A model generated the notes under the pieces. It saw only the letters and a list, made by a program, of their open reading frames with translations, was not told where the DNA came from and ran no database searches. The position numbers and the translations under genes were made by a program. A stretch of DNA of 64,000 nucleotides from Adenanthera pavonina (lineage: Eukaryota; Streptophyta; Magnoliopsida; Fabales; Fabaceae), in assembly GCA_026686845.1 (NCBI GenBank), contig JAIVEN010000013.1:8204001-8268000 (forward strand). Reading direction: 5' to 3'. Shown one piece after another: positions 35,151-46,810 of this stretch. Within the stretch, counting starts at the first letter, position 1; every line of letters starts with the position of its first letter.

Positions 35151-37261
35151 TATATTAACATTCTTTTAGTGTTACCTTTTTTCTTACCAAATTCTTTTAC
35201 TGTCTCACAGTGCTATTGTACACAGGATCCAACATATATTTATACAGATACAGGATTTTGATGCTGCTGGTTTTCAGGTTTTTTCTGCAGATTTAACTCG
35301 TAAGAATAAAAACTATGATAATCTTGCAATTAAAGAAAAAAAAACTCTGATAATCTTCTTGTATCTTTCATTCTCTAATGGCGGTGACAATATTCATGCT
35401 GTGGTTTGTGAGTTGGCAAAATTTTAAGGGTGAATTATTCTTTTATTTTATTTTTTTATTTGGACTAGAGAAAATCACTAAAAAATATCAAAATATGAAA
35501 ATATTTACTAATAAGTCTCAATATTAAAAAATATTACACCTAAGTCCTATAATAAAAATTAGTGTAAAATTCTAAAAAACAAGTATAAATTATAAAAAAT
35601 AAGTATAAAAAATTTTAATATTAAATATAAAATCATGTGATAATATTTTATACTCATATTATACAATTTTATGCGCAAAATTAAAATTTTGTACACTTTT
35701 TCGTTTAGGATATAGGACTTGAATGTAATATTTTTAGTGTTGAAACTTCTTAATAAATATTTTCATGTTTTGAGTTTTTTTACCGATTTTCCCTTTTGAG
35801 TAACTGTTCAAACTTCAAATCATATGGTTTTCTTATTTTTAGAATACAAAACACAAAGCCTACAAATTAAAAAGATACCTTATATTTATTTTTATTATAA
35901 TATAAAATAAATTATATATAAATTATAATATAATTAGAACATAATTTTCATCAATCTTGATATAATAATATCTTTTTAGAAAAAATTATACTTTTAATTA
36001 ATTATGATATAATGATAATTAACAATCAAATAACATTTTATCTAATAATCTATGATAAAATGATGCACCTATATGGGTATGTATATCAAGTACCATATGA
36101 TATAATATGTCAAATATGACAAATTTTAAAATATACATACCAAAGAGATTAATATAAAACTTATATATATATATATTTAACTAATTAATGTATTCAAAAT
36201 AAAATAAATATAAACATATTTGAGTTTTAAATAAACATTTTAAAAGTTCTATAAATATATTTGAAATAAGAAATCAAAAATTAAGTTTTACTATAAAGTT
36301 CAAATTATTTTAAAATTTAAGAAAAACTAAAAATACATATATAATACGTATCGTATAATATAAATATCATATCCAACATCTATTGGATATAGATACATTT
36401 TTTTTTTTGAAATATCAATGCACTAGATAGTCAATAATTAACCAAAAAAATAAATTATTTAACTGCTAATGCTTCTTAAAATTAATATAATTTTTTGTCA
36501 TAAATATAATTATATTCACAAAGCTATTAAAATGTGTTTAATATGGTAATCATATTCTATGTCAACTGTATTTCATTTATACTGTGGTTTCTTAATTTTC
36601 TAATTAAGTGTTTGAATGTTGGTACAAAAATTCTGGTGATGATTTTGTGAAATGTTACGTATGTGATGCAGTAATATGACGAAGACTGGAATATAGTTTT
36701 ATCAATTGGCATTCCTTCCCTATTTTTCTTCATACGCAATTCCTTACATTGATTGTAATCTAATCTAATGGGTATGAAAATAATCTATAAATAATAAATA
36801 TATTTCATTTAGTAGCATGCATTTATCATAATGAATAAAAAGTTCTTAAAAATAGGATCAAAATACTTATTTATTATAATAATTAAATAAATAATTATTT
36901 GATTTAATTTCATTATTAGCAATATTTTACATTGAAATGAAGTTGACGGGAGAGATTGTGTATGGGGTCCACATCCTAGTTTTCTGATATACTGTTCGGT
37001 TGGATAATATTATCCTTTTCAGTCATCCATTGGCCCTAATCATTTTTAATACTAATCATTAATTAAAAATTGTCTTTTTTTGGGTGAATTAAAAATTGTC
37101 TTTTTTTTTGTGAAGCAGCTATTACACACAATTTTATTATTTCATTTCTTTTGTTGTTAAAAATTGAACGTCTTTAATACTAATCCGTTAACAACTTTAA
37201 ATATATTGTTGTGGGTAAAACAAACTCAGCCACAAAGCAAATCAATGAAAGTCACCAAAAA

Positions 37262-37304
<43 letters not shown>

Positions 37305-37518
37305 GTAAACTATATAACACCGGTGTTGTTATCACATTTTTAAATATAACCACCAAGATTTCACAATTTTAATTATCAATTAATAATAAAAGATATATAC
37401 ATACACATTATCAATTAAAAATTTGCATAGAATTATAATTTTCTTGAAATTCGAGAGCAACAAGCCCAAAGGAAAAACAAAAAAGAACAGAAAATCAAAA
37501 CACTCAAACACAAAACGA
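35151..37518. other. AT-rich intergenic DNA with an AC repeat
   Basis: An (AC)19 run lies at 37265-37303. The interval otherwise shows no frame or repeat ends I can support. Confidence 0.55.
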
Positions 37519-37885
37519 AACTAAAACTAAATATTAGCTTTGTTCTTTTAAATCTCTAAAACTCAATAGTAACGATTTCTCAGGGAAGACTTTTAACCCG
37601 TTAGACAACAATTGATAGGATTCCTTTGCTATAAAACGAAAATAAACCCTAAAGAAAAAGACCAGTCAATTTATCATCCTGAAAAATTGGTTACCTCAAA
37701 TCATTGTTGTGGATCGGAGAGACTACAGATCAGACCACACCCATTTTTCCTCTAAACTAAGAGAAAAATTCTTAAATTTCGCTTTCACTAAGCAACACAA
37801 TACCTCCTAGTAAACAAGTAGGCAATCCATGTGTAAAAAATGTAAATAATATTGGCTTCTAAATGCCAGATCCAATCAACGCCAC
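37519..37885 (-). repeat. Duplicated block A, copy 1
   Basis: ATTAGCTTTGTTC, AATCTCTAAAACTCAATA, CCCATTTTTCCTC, AATTTCGCTTTCACT and GCTTCTAAATGCCAGAT match 39887-40236 in order and orientation. Confidence 0.8.
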
Positions 37886-37911
37886 GTAGATTGTTGTGGT
37901 AGTTAAATAAT

Positions 37912-39420
37912 TAGTCAAATAATTGAAAATGAAGTTTTTTTTTTTTTTGAAAAGAGTGAAGCTAAATCTTTTGATGTCATCTGAAGGTGGATTAGTAAGA
38001 AGGCCCAGTAGCCTCAATTTAGTCAGAGTCAGACAGGCTTACCAGAAGTTTCACCAGCATAAATCTTGTCATAAAACAGTAAGTTTGAAGGATCGATCTA
38101 AGTCAGCGATCATAAATATTACCAGTTTCCAGAAAAGCAATAAACTGTAAGCAATTGAAAGTAAATCAAAGAAAGTGGTTGAAAAAAAGAAAGTAAATCA
38201 AAAGAAAAAAAAAAGTTGCCGTTTGTTGAATCTTTTAGCAAGTAGTCATTACTTAATTTGAGAAAACGATAAATCGAATTTACCCTCTAATCGCTGGATA
38301 TCTTCCTCAAGTCTCCCATGTAGAGGAACATCCCAAGTTAAAATAAACAGTAATCAACCAAAACAAAAGCCAGAGAATTTCTTTTGGGATTTAATTAAAG
38401 GAAACAAACTAGCATTCAGAATGGTTTCCCAAAAAGATGTCACATATTACATATCTATGCCTGCCAGGCAGAGTTTACTAAATAAAAGAAAGAGAACAAT
38501 TAAGAAAAATATAAGAAAAAAGGTAATTGACAATTTACAAGCAAAGACCAAATTGAACTCATGATTATGGTGATGTGACTTGCAATAATAAGCTTTTAAT
38601 CTTCTACTTATATTGCTGCATTTGATATATGGAAAATAAATTTGAGGAAAGGGAAAATGTGAGGAAGGCATAAAAGTTGTGTTTGGTAGATGGTAAAGAG
38701 ACTTTGTTGGAAAGAGAGTTTTACCATGCTTATGGGAGAGAACTTTCCAATTCCCATTCCTTTACCAAACAAACCCTAAATATATCTCAAGACGCTAAGC
38801 AAAGAACACTGACATTCATGAATTTAGAACTTAGAAATAAATGAAATTACGCATCCAGGTTTATTATACTAACAGAACACCAGGATTGAAAGGGGCAATA
38901 CACCACACCGTACATATTGTCATGCTAATTCCTACTTGTATTCAAAGACAACATTCAATCCCATGACTTTGCTGCCAATCAAATGCCTGCTTAGTTAACA
39001 CGCCACATCACTTAATTTTCAGGGCATTTGATTATATAGTATACTCCTAAGTTGCCAATTCAGTGACTCCTGTATTTGACATATTAAAACATTGGGGAAT
39101 GGGGAATAAATCTGCTCATATTAGAGAGGAGAGTATTTGAAAATTGTTGTCTGCTTAAGCTGCAACTTTGAGCAAAAGCATACTATTCCAGCTCTTGAAA
39201 CCAAAACTTCATATTGAGTTAGCTACTAACTTGCTGTATTTATAGAATGCCGACATTCCTACAGATTAACATTTGAAAATGGCTGGAACTTCTGAATTCT
39301 GATTGTGCTTTTCATTATGTATGAGGTTTTACCATCAAGAAAATGTCTTTCTTGCTACTGAAAATTCTATCAAACAGAGTACATATATAATTTCACTCAT
39401 CAATTTTGAGGGCAAAAAAA
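37912..39420 (-). repeat. Duplicated block B, copy 1 (3' of the PGPS exons)
   Basis: It aligns through most of its length with 42498-43935: AAATAATTGAAAAT, AGCCTCAATTTAGTCA, TCATAAAACAGTAAGTT, ATTATGGTGATCTGACTTGC-like words, ATTCCTACTTGTA, GTCTGCTTAAGCTGCAACTTTG and GGCTGGAA(C/T)TTCTGAATTC. It differs by a MITE-like insertion at about 38612-38780. Confidence 0.85.
38612..38780. mobile_element. Short MITE-like insertion in block B
   Basis: It is absent from the matching place in 42498-43935 (CTTCTACTTATACAAGTG near 43148). It holds inverted words GTGTTTGGTAGATGGTAAA and, from the right, TAGGGTTTGTTTGGTAAAG. A TATA sequence flanks both sides. The exact ends are uncertain. Confidence 0.55.
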
Positions 39421-39641
39421 AAAAAAACTTAGAGAGGCATATGCCAGAAAAAGATAACTTTAATAGCTGTTAACAAAGATTTGACAAGGAAGAGCATTGG
39501 ATGTTCCTCCCACACAAAGGCCACATTGCAAAAAATATCACACAAGGACATGCCAGACGAAAGCTAGATACAAAATACATGGAAGAAAGTAAATTCAATA
39601 CATCAACTACATTCAAAGAAAAACACTACAAAGAGAAATAC

Positions 39642-39878
39642 CTTGTCTGCCACCAGATCTAAAAATGCACCGAATGTTGATTTTTGTTTCATCTACATTG
39701 CAATCACACTGAAAAATATAAAATGATCAAAGTCATAAACATTTGAAATCCTTTGAAAAATGTGGATAACATTTGTAAGAAATATAATTAGCACCTTCCA
39801 AGCAATATACCTGTCAAGCCAATCAGTAACTGCTGCAGCGATGAATATACTTGTGGTAGCATTATATTTTGATAACAT
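39642..39878 (-). pseudogene. Two exons of a phosphatidylglycerophosphate synthase gene, with a mutated active-site motif
   Basis: The minus-strand exon ending at 39795 codes ATTSIFIAAAVTDWLDRYIA.WK and is followed by a GTGCTA donor. After a 102-base intron ending in GTAG, an exon of 51 bases (39692-39642) codes MKQKSTFGAFLDLVADK and is followed by GTATTT. This is the centre of PGPS, the CDP-alcohol phosphatidyltransferase that makes phosphatidylglycerophosphate for plastid and mitochondrial phosphatidylglycerol. The family motif is D-x2-D-G-x2-A-R-x8-G-x3-D-x3-D. Here all four Asp are present but the Gly is Arg and the Arg is Trp. No preceding transit-peptide or LGR exon, and no following LMVAAT exon, is visible within several kb. 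It is a decayed partial copy. Confidence 0.82.
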
Positions 39879-39886
39879 GTCTCTCT

Positions 39887-40236
39887 AAAACTAAATTAGC
39901 TTTGTTCCTTAAAATCTCTAAAACTCAATATTAACAATTGCTCAAGGAAGACTTTATATAACCTCTCAGACATTGAACAATTGATAGGATCCCTTTGCTA
40001 TAAATGGAAAATAAACCCTAAACTAAAAGACCAGTTGTGAAACAGAGAGACAATGATAAAGCCCAACCACCCATTTTTCCTCCAAGCTAAGAGAAAAATT
40101 TTTAAATTTCGCTTTCACTTTAACTATGCAGTACAATACATCCTAATTAACAAGTAGGCAATCAGTGTGTAAATAATTTTTGAACAAAAAAGTGCAAATA
40201 ATGCTAGCTTCTAAATGCCAGATACAATTAGCTACG
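39887..40236 (-). repeat. Duplicated block A, copy 2
   Basis: It matches 37519-37885 (see landmarks there) and lies immediately upstream of the PGPS exons on the minus strand. Confidence 0.8.
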
Positions 40237-41269
40237 CAAGCACGGTTCATTTCGTTGGAAGCATAAGGAAAATTTACCGAGAAAAAAGAAAAATTTAGCC
40301 AACAGTGGAAGGGTTGAAAAGGAAGGCTCAGATTCGCCTTTTCTCAGACAAGAAAAAGAGCCTACGTATGGCTGCGAAAGCATGGGCCGTCCAAAAGACC
40401 AGAACGGTCATCTCAGATAGACACAGCATCGCCTCGCCAAGACGCCAAATCTTCATTCAATGTCTGGTCCAACAGCTATCAACATCATCACAGCCTCAAT
40501 ACATTCCCATTTTAAGAAGAAGAAGAAGAGAGAGAAGCAGAAGCAGAAAGTTGTTGTGTGTTGTGTGGAACACCGAAAATAAAGTCGAAAGAGCTGTTTG
40601 ACAGCGGGGATGAGGGAAATCATCGGAATCAGCAACAGATCAGAGAGGGGCAACAGCTCTCGAAACACCCTCCTCCCCGAGGTTGCCATCCTCATTCTTA
40701 AACTGATGAGATTGCGATTAGGACCCGTTTGGTTCAGAGAAAGAATGAGAAACGGTTTTGCCCTTTAGCTTCTTTTATAGTGAACCCTGACAGGACGAAG
40801 GCCTGTTCCCATTCATTACCTGATAGCTCGGATTTGGAATCACTTTTTTTTTCAAACAATTATTAATATACTAAATATACGAAAAGTAGAGTAACTACGA
40901 CGTCGTTTTCCTGGGCAATATCTAATTTAGCCCAGTGAGACCATCAAAGTAGAACATTGGAGAATCTACCAAAAAAAAAAAAAGTATAACATGACAAAAG
41001 TTTTTCTGTATAAAAAAATTAATATTTTAATATATTACAATTTTCATTAAGTTTTAAAAAAATAAATTTCTTTTCAATGCTGTAGAAGTATTATTTTATT
41101 GTGAAGATAAGGTACAAAATTGAAACTAATTGGAAAAAGAAATAGACTGATAAATTTTTTTAACACTTATCATTCAGGCGATTGGCTCACCGGTATATAA
41201 CTTTTTTTAACACGTGCAGACTAACAACCATTACACATCTATTTTTCGGGGGGAGAAAAGATGTTCACA
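40237..41269. other. Possible old promoter/first-exon region, nothing firm
   Basis: 40300-40800 is richer in G and C than its surroundings, and contains GAAGAAGAAGAAG-type runs typical of plant 5' leaders read from the minus strand. Minus-strand 40453-40695 (MRMATSGRRVFRELLP) and plus-strand 40305-40601 are open, but I recognise neither. ACGACGTCGTTTT, a common plant intergenic word, is at about 40898. Confidence 0.3.
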
Positions 41270-41807
41270 GTTCATTTGGTGGTTTTAAATTACACCTGTA
41301 AGCCCCAATACTCAGTTTCACAAAACAAAACAAAGTCTCAATACTGCTTATCTCAGTTTTTTATTTTATACCAAAAGACAGAGATAAAGCCAAAAGGATG
41401 GAACTATTTCAACATCTTAATTGAAATGCTGTAGACGCACAAAATTACTCAAGACTAAATCATTCCAGTATGGTTTAACTTCTCAAGTGTTCACAAACTC
41501 ACCTGTGCATAAATAATCTTCATTGCATGAGTCCCATGTCCTTTACACACCAATATTTATACCAAAGAAGCTTTTTCCTCATCTCTATTGAGCTTCCCCC
41601 TCCTCTGCAGATCCTTGGGAGCATTTCTGCAGTCATTTCATGGAAGCATATTTGTGTGTGTCCATATAAGGCATGAAAGTTCATGAACTAAATGTTAATT
41701 TTCTCTAATAAAAATCATACTCTACATATCCCCTTCTAGAACTTCCTACATTGATGTGAATGTGTAAGGGGAAAAAAAACACAAAGAAAGAAAGATGTGC
41801 CACACTC
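41270..41807 (-). other. Probable 3' UTR of ABCI1
   Basis: This is the sequence directly after the ABCI1 stop codon, mixed in composition, without a frame. No strong poly(A) signal can be chosen. Confidence 0.4.
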
Positions 41808-42497
41808 CTAGGAAATATCAGCACGATCAATCATATCCACTAAAGTCATCCTCCTAGGAAATCTTGAAGGCAGCCTCAAGAACATGCCATCTTCAATCTT
41901 GATTGGTAAATGAGTTGCCACAATCACAATCCCACCCTTCTTTCTGTGTTCTGCAATTATGTACTCAAGTAACTTCACCCCCTCATCATCTAATGCAACT
42001 GAAGGCTCATCAAGCAACCAAATTGGACGATCAATTGCCAACAATCTGGCAAGCTGCAGTCTTTTTCGCTGACCCATTGACAGTATCTTTGGCTTCTCAT
42101 TAGCCAATCTTCCAAGACCCATAAACTCAAGTGCAGGCCTAGACTTCCCTTGCTTGCCTTCAAGAACTTCAAACCATTGAACATTGTCAAGAACTGTGAA
42201 ATGGTCTTTAATGGCATCCTTGAGGGAAAGCCAGTTGAGCTGAAGCTTATATTGTTGAAATATTCCAGATTGTGTAATGTCATGGCCATTCCAAAGGATT
42301 TCACCGGCAGAAGGACGAGAAAATCCAGCTAACATGCGCAGGAAAGTTGTCTTACCTGAACCATTTGAGCCTGTTAACACAAGTGCACTGCCATCATGAA
42401 GGGAGACATTCACATGATGAAGAATTTGTTGAGCGTTTCTCATGCAAGAAACGTTGCTGAGGAGGAGACGTGGAAGTGGAGTTTTTCTAACAGACAT
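41808..42497 (-). CDS. ABCI1: ABCI1/CCMA, ATP-binding subunit of the mitochondrial cytochrome c maturation ABC complex
   Basis: A single uninterrupted frame of 229 residues, the length I know for plant ABCI1. Walker A is GSNGSGKTT (43-51), the signature LSMGQ is at 139-143, Walker B with the catalytic Glu is IWLLDEP (159-165), a D-loop-like ALDDEG follows, and the H-loop His is H196 in VATHLP. The stretch RLLLSNVSCMRNAQQIL near the N-terminus and the ending DMIDRADIS are characteristic of the plant protein. In plants CCMA is nuclear-encoded and works with CCMB at the inner mitochondrial membrane, hydrolysing ATP for the transfer of haem to CCME before attachment to c-type cytochromes. No transit peptide is obvious, as in its relatives. 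The start codon directly abuts duplicated block B (42498-43935). All key residues are present, so it should be functional. Confidence 0.96.
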   Translation of the reverse strand: MSVRKTPLPRLLLSNVSCMRNAQQILHHVNVSLHDGSALVLTGSNGSGKTTFLRMLAGFSRPSAGEILWNGHDITQSGIFQQYKLQLNWLSLKDAIKDHFTVLDNVQWFEVLEGKQGKSRPALEFMGLGRLANEKPKILSMGQRKRLQLARLLAIDRPIWLLDEPSVALDDEGVKLLEYIIAEHRKKGGIVIVATHLPIKIEDGMFLRLPSRFPRRMTLVDMIDRADIS

Positions 42498-43935
42498 TAG
42501 TTAAATAATTGAAAATAAGGTCAATCTTTTGGTTTCAGCTGATGATGGATTAGTACAAAGGCACAGCAGCCTCAATTTAGTCAAACAGGCTTGCAAAAAA
42601 TTTCACCGGCATAAATCCTGTCATAAAACAGTAAGTTGACCAATCTAAAATCAGCAATGATAAAAATTACCACAGCTTACAGAAAGCCAATAGACTGTAC
42701 ACAATTGAAAGTAAATGAAAGAAAAAGAAAAGATATTGTTATATTTCATTGAAATGATAAGCAAATTCAATCAGGAAAAGTTGCAGTTTGCTGAATCTTT
42801 TAGCTAAAAAGTATTTACTTCAATGGAGTAAAAGACAAATCTTATTTAACCTCAAATTGCTGGATTTCTTTCCCAAATGTCCATGTAGGGAAAGATCACA
42901 AGTTAAAATAAACTGTAATCAACCTAATTTAATTTAATTTAATTAAAGGAAACAAACTAGCACTCAGAATGGGTTCTCCAAGAAGATGCCACATATTATA
43001 TATCTAAGCATGCCAAACAGATTTTACTAAATAAAAGAAAAAGAAAAATTAAGAAAAATATAAGAAGGTAACTAACACTCTACAAACAATGATGATACTG
43101 AACCTCACGATTATGGTGATCTGACTTGCAAATAATAAGCTTCTGATCTTCTACTTATACAAGTGTCCTAAGCCACTAAGCAAATAAAATTGACATTCAT
43201 GCATTCAGAATCTAGAAATAAATGAAATTAGGCATCCAAGTTCATTGTACATATTGTTGTCATTCTAATTCCTACTTGTACTCAAAGACATCCAATTCCA
43301 TGACTTTGCCACTGATCAAATGCCTGCCTAGCTACACGCCACATCACCTAATTTCAGGGCATTTGTTTATATGGTATAAAAACATTCTTCAATTTTCTTT
43401 TCTTTTCTTTTTTTGTTTTTTTTACCAGTAAAAGCATTCTTCAATACTTTTTTGTTGTCTGAAATTAAATAATCAACATAAACCAAACTTCAATGACCTA
43501 AATTGCTTGAAATTAAGGGAGAGAAATAGCAGCTTGTTAGCTAAGTAATAGATTAACAAAATATGGCTGTACACTCCTAAATTGCCAATTCTGTGAATCC
43601 CATATTGGGAATGGGAAGGAATCTGCTCATTTTAGAAAGGAGGAGAGCATCTGAAATTTGTTGTCTGCTTAAGCTGCAACTTTGAGCGAAAGAATACCAT
43701 TTTAGCTCTTGTTACCATAACTCTACTTGCATTAGTTACTTACTTGCAGTATTCATACTTCATAGAATGCCCACATTCCTACATATTGACATTTGACAAT
43801 GGCTGGAATTTCTGAATTCTGATGGTGCTTTTAATTGTGTAAGGATTTACCATCAAGAAAGACATCTCAATTGCTACTGAAAAGTCAATCAAACAGACTG
43901 AATATATAACTTAACTCCTCAATTTTTTGGGGGGG
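42498..43935 (-). repeat. Duplicated block B, copy 2, directly upstream of ABCI1
   Basis: It matches 37912-39420 (landmarks given there) up to within a few bases of the ABCI1 start codon. If ABCI1 is transcribed from further right, this block is a 5' UTR intron or leader. It has no frame of its own. Confidence 0.82.
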
Positions 43936-44986
43936 GAAAAACTCATCAAACAGACTGGAAGTTCCCATTATTAAGCTCCTCAGGCGCTGTTCTCATCTCC
44001 TCAATGATATTCATTGGCCTTACTAAAGCTGTCGTTGACCCATTTTGGACCATAAACGTACAGACATTCAAAAATATCAGTCAACAGGTTTTACATCCCT
44101 GTTTATAAATGCCATGGAAAATATTCAATGATATGTTGGAAAGTAGTTGTAAACTTCTTTAAAAAAAATACATCATATTCACAGTAAAATTATACTTTCA
44201 GTGAAAACATGTGTCCCATCAAATCTCAAATGACCCAAAATTAAGTACCATAGAAACACCTTCATCAATCCAAAATCGCAAACTCAATTCATCCTTCTAC
44301 TCCACTAGTAGCCTAATTCAAAAATAAAACCAACATACAACCTAATTCAAAAATAAAACCAACATACAAGGAGAAGGAAAAGAAACACAACCAAAACAAA
44401 CATATTTTCAGAGTGAATAGCGAACCAATAACAGTGTGATTCCAAAATTCGAAAGAGGAATAGAAGAGACGAGAAGCAGAACAAAGAAAAAAGAGAAGAG
44501 CAGATAGAAGAAGAAGAAGAAGAGAAGACGGAGGAGAGAAGAAGAGCAGACTCACCAGGGACGATGGAGAAAGACGACGACGATAGCAGAGAACTCACTA
44601 GGGGCTGACGGCGAACGAAGGAAGAAGACGGACGACGATGAACCGCAGACGATTGAAGAAGACGTAGAGCCACCCTGAAATGGAGAGATCGAGGGCAATG
44701 AATCCTGACAGGAGTGAAGAACAACTGATCTGCGGCAGAATTGAGTTTGGCAAAATAAAATAGTGTCAAAACGACGTGGTTTTGACTTTTGCCCATTTTA
44801 GCCAAATAAAAAAGGCATGCACGTCTAATCTTAATGGTATATATCACCTTTTCTTCAAAAAAAAAAAAAGGCATGCCCATCTACTGAAAAATATACATAC
44901 CCAACAAATGTGTAACTCATAGTTTAAGATTGAGTTAATTTAACCAATATTCTCAAGTTTAAATCACTCCATTATACTTATGTCAG
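43936..44986. other. Probable promoter side of ABCI1, low-complexity
   Basis: Minus-strand 43985-44060 reads openly (ALVRPMNIIEEMRTAPEEL), which could be an exon fragment but is not recognised. 44455-44650 is GA-rich on the plus strand (CT-rich on the minus strand, as in plant leaders). The frames 44313-44555 and 44347-44880 are products of that composition. ACGACGTGGTTTTGAC lies at about 44773. Confidence 0.35.
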
Positions 44987-45000
44987 AAAAATTACTAAAT

Positions 45001-46796
45001 TAAAGATTAAAACAAAAAGCAACAAATTAATTGACAAACATACAAGATAAAAGATGACAAATAAAGTTAACCAAACTCGAGTTGCCTAAAATTTTCCACC
45101 ATTCTTCAAGAACATGAGTCTTGAGAGTTGATTTAAAACTTTGAACATTGGTTGTGAGAAGTTTAATGTCCTTCTTGAGAGAATATTGCTCCACCACTCT
45201 CTTCTTCAATAGCTAATGTAGCCTATCTGTTTTCCTGAAGCAGAAAGTCAAGGAAGTATGATGAGATGGTCCAAATTCTTGAAAAGATATGATCCAGCTA
45301 ATGTGCTTTCTAATCTCCCACAATCTAACTTTCCTCTCTTCGGCATGGATGACTCTTCCCATCTCTTTGTTAAGGTTAAGCTTCTGCCATGAAAAATAGC
45401 TATTTTGAACTCCTAGCATTTGAGATTGTTTGCTACTGTCAGCCTTTCATTTTTGTTAACATCCCAAAACACACACCAGTCCTCATTGTGCTCTCTTCCT
45501 GTTTCAATTGATCTTCCTTTGTCAGTTGTTCTTTCATTTACTCTACTGATGTGACTATTCATATGCCCTGCAAATGCAAAATTCGGGATTTGAAGTGGGG
45601 CTTTAATCTGATGTAAATGAACTAGAGGATCAAGATTGAAATTCTCATGCTTCTTATTTCTAGCTTCCCAAATATGGTAAGTTGTCAAAATGATAATTTT
45701 ACTTTCCATGGAATCCATAGACTCATCCTTGCCAAAAGAAATCAAAGAATCTATCATCATCCGTGATTTGAAATTAGGAGGAGAAATCAAATCTGACTTA
45801 AGCATAAGACTTATAGAAAACCAAAGAGCTCTTGCAAAGTCACACTGCAAGAAAAGGCGGTCAATAGTTTCCTTCTTGTTATCGCACAACACACAACTAT
45901 TAGTGGGTGTGAGATGATGTTTGATTAAAATATCTTAGGTAGGAACCCCTTCATGAAGGATTTTCCATGTTAGGAACATCTTCATACATAGGAAGACTAA
46001 TTTTCCAAAACTACATCCAATTGAGCCTTGTAGAAGCATCTGAGAAATTAGTTCCTAGCACTAAACATTAGTAACCATCTTTGATAGAATAATTTCCATT
46101 ACTACTAGCTTTCCACATCAGATTTTCTGGAAAAGTTAAAATAGAGAAAGGCAATTCAATGATGGTTGCAGCTGTATTTTCATCATATAGTCTAGAAATT
46201 AGGTCCCTATTCCATTCTTGTTTGTTATGCAAAAGAAAGTCCGATACTAACATGTTGTCAGTATTTAGACCTAATTGCATAGGCCACTAGTTGAGTGAAA
46301 TATTATTACCTGTTCCAAGACTTCAAGGTAAATGAGAGGTAATCAAAGGATTTACTTTAAAAATTCCCTTCATCATCCATGATGCATTAGAATGCTTTTT
46401 TAATTCTACAGCAAAATTTTGCAGATAGCACTTTGGTCGCAGGCATAGTTTTAAAAACCAAAGATTTTTCATTAGATTTCACGGTGCCCCAAATTTGCTT
46501 TGCCAAGAGAGCATTATTGAGCTCATTGAAACCCAAACCACCCAATGATCTAGGCTTACAAAGCTCACTCTACCTTATGAGATACATACTAGGATTGTTG
46601 GAAGTATTGAAACCCTGGAAAAAATCATTGCAGTCTAGCTTTTTGCAATACCTTTTAGGCAAATGAACGCAAAAAAGGTGGTAAGTCAAAGATGAGTTAA
46701 CAATAGAATTCATGAGAGTCATTTGAGGAGCTTGTGACAAGAGCTTAGATTTCCATCCATTGAGCTTGGATTCAAGCTTATCAAGCAGGCTATTAA
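45001..46796 (-). mobile_element. 5'-truncated LINE with broken reverse transcriptase end
   Basis: Minus-strand frames in order: 46827-46570 (LESKLNGWKSKLLSQA and the HLPK of the reverse transcriptase C-terminal region), 46280-46068 (VSDFLLHN...LMWKASSNGNYSIKDGY), 45892-45413 (zinc-finger region: CVLC, then QCDFARALWF) and a trace of RNase H (DWCVFWDVNKN). Stops and frame changes separate them, and the zinc-finger His is Arg. The same 14 bases AAAAATTACTAAAT lie at 44987-45000 and 46797-46810, as expected for a LINE target duplication. No poly(A) is visible at the 3' end. Only the last third of an L1-type element remains. Confidence 0.85.
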
Positions 46797-46810
46797 AAAA
46801 ATTACTAAAT

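Noticed and set aside
40305..40695. Opposed 98- and 80-codon frames
   Set aside because: No recognised motifs; more likely leader or promoter DNA.
40895..44790. ACGACGTCGTTTT-type words near 40898 and 44773, first taken as proof that the promoter regions of PGPS and ABCI1 are copies
   Set aside because: This word is common in plant intergenic DNA and the surrounding sequence does not align convincingly.
44313..44880. Overlapping 80- and 177-codon minus-strand frames rich in Ser, Phe and Leu
   Set aside because: They follow from a long GA/CT-rich tract; no motif or homologue recognised.
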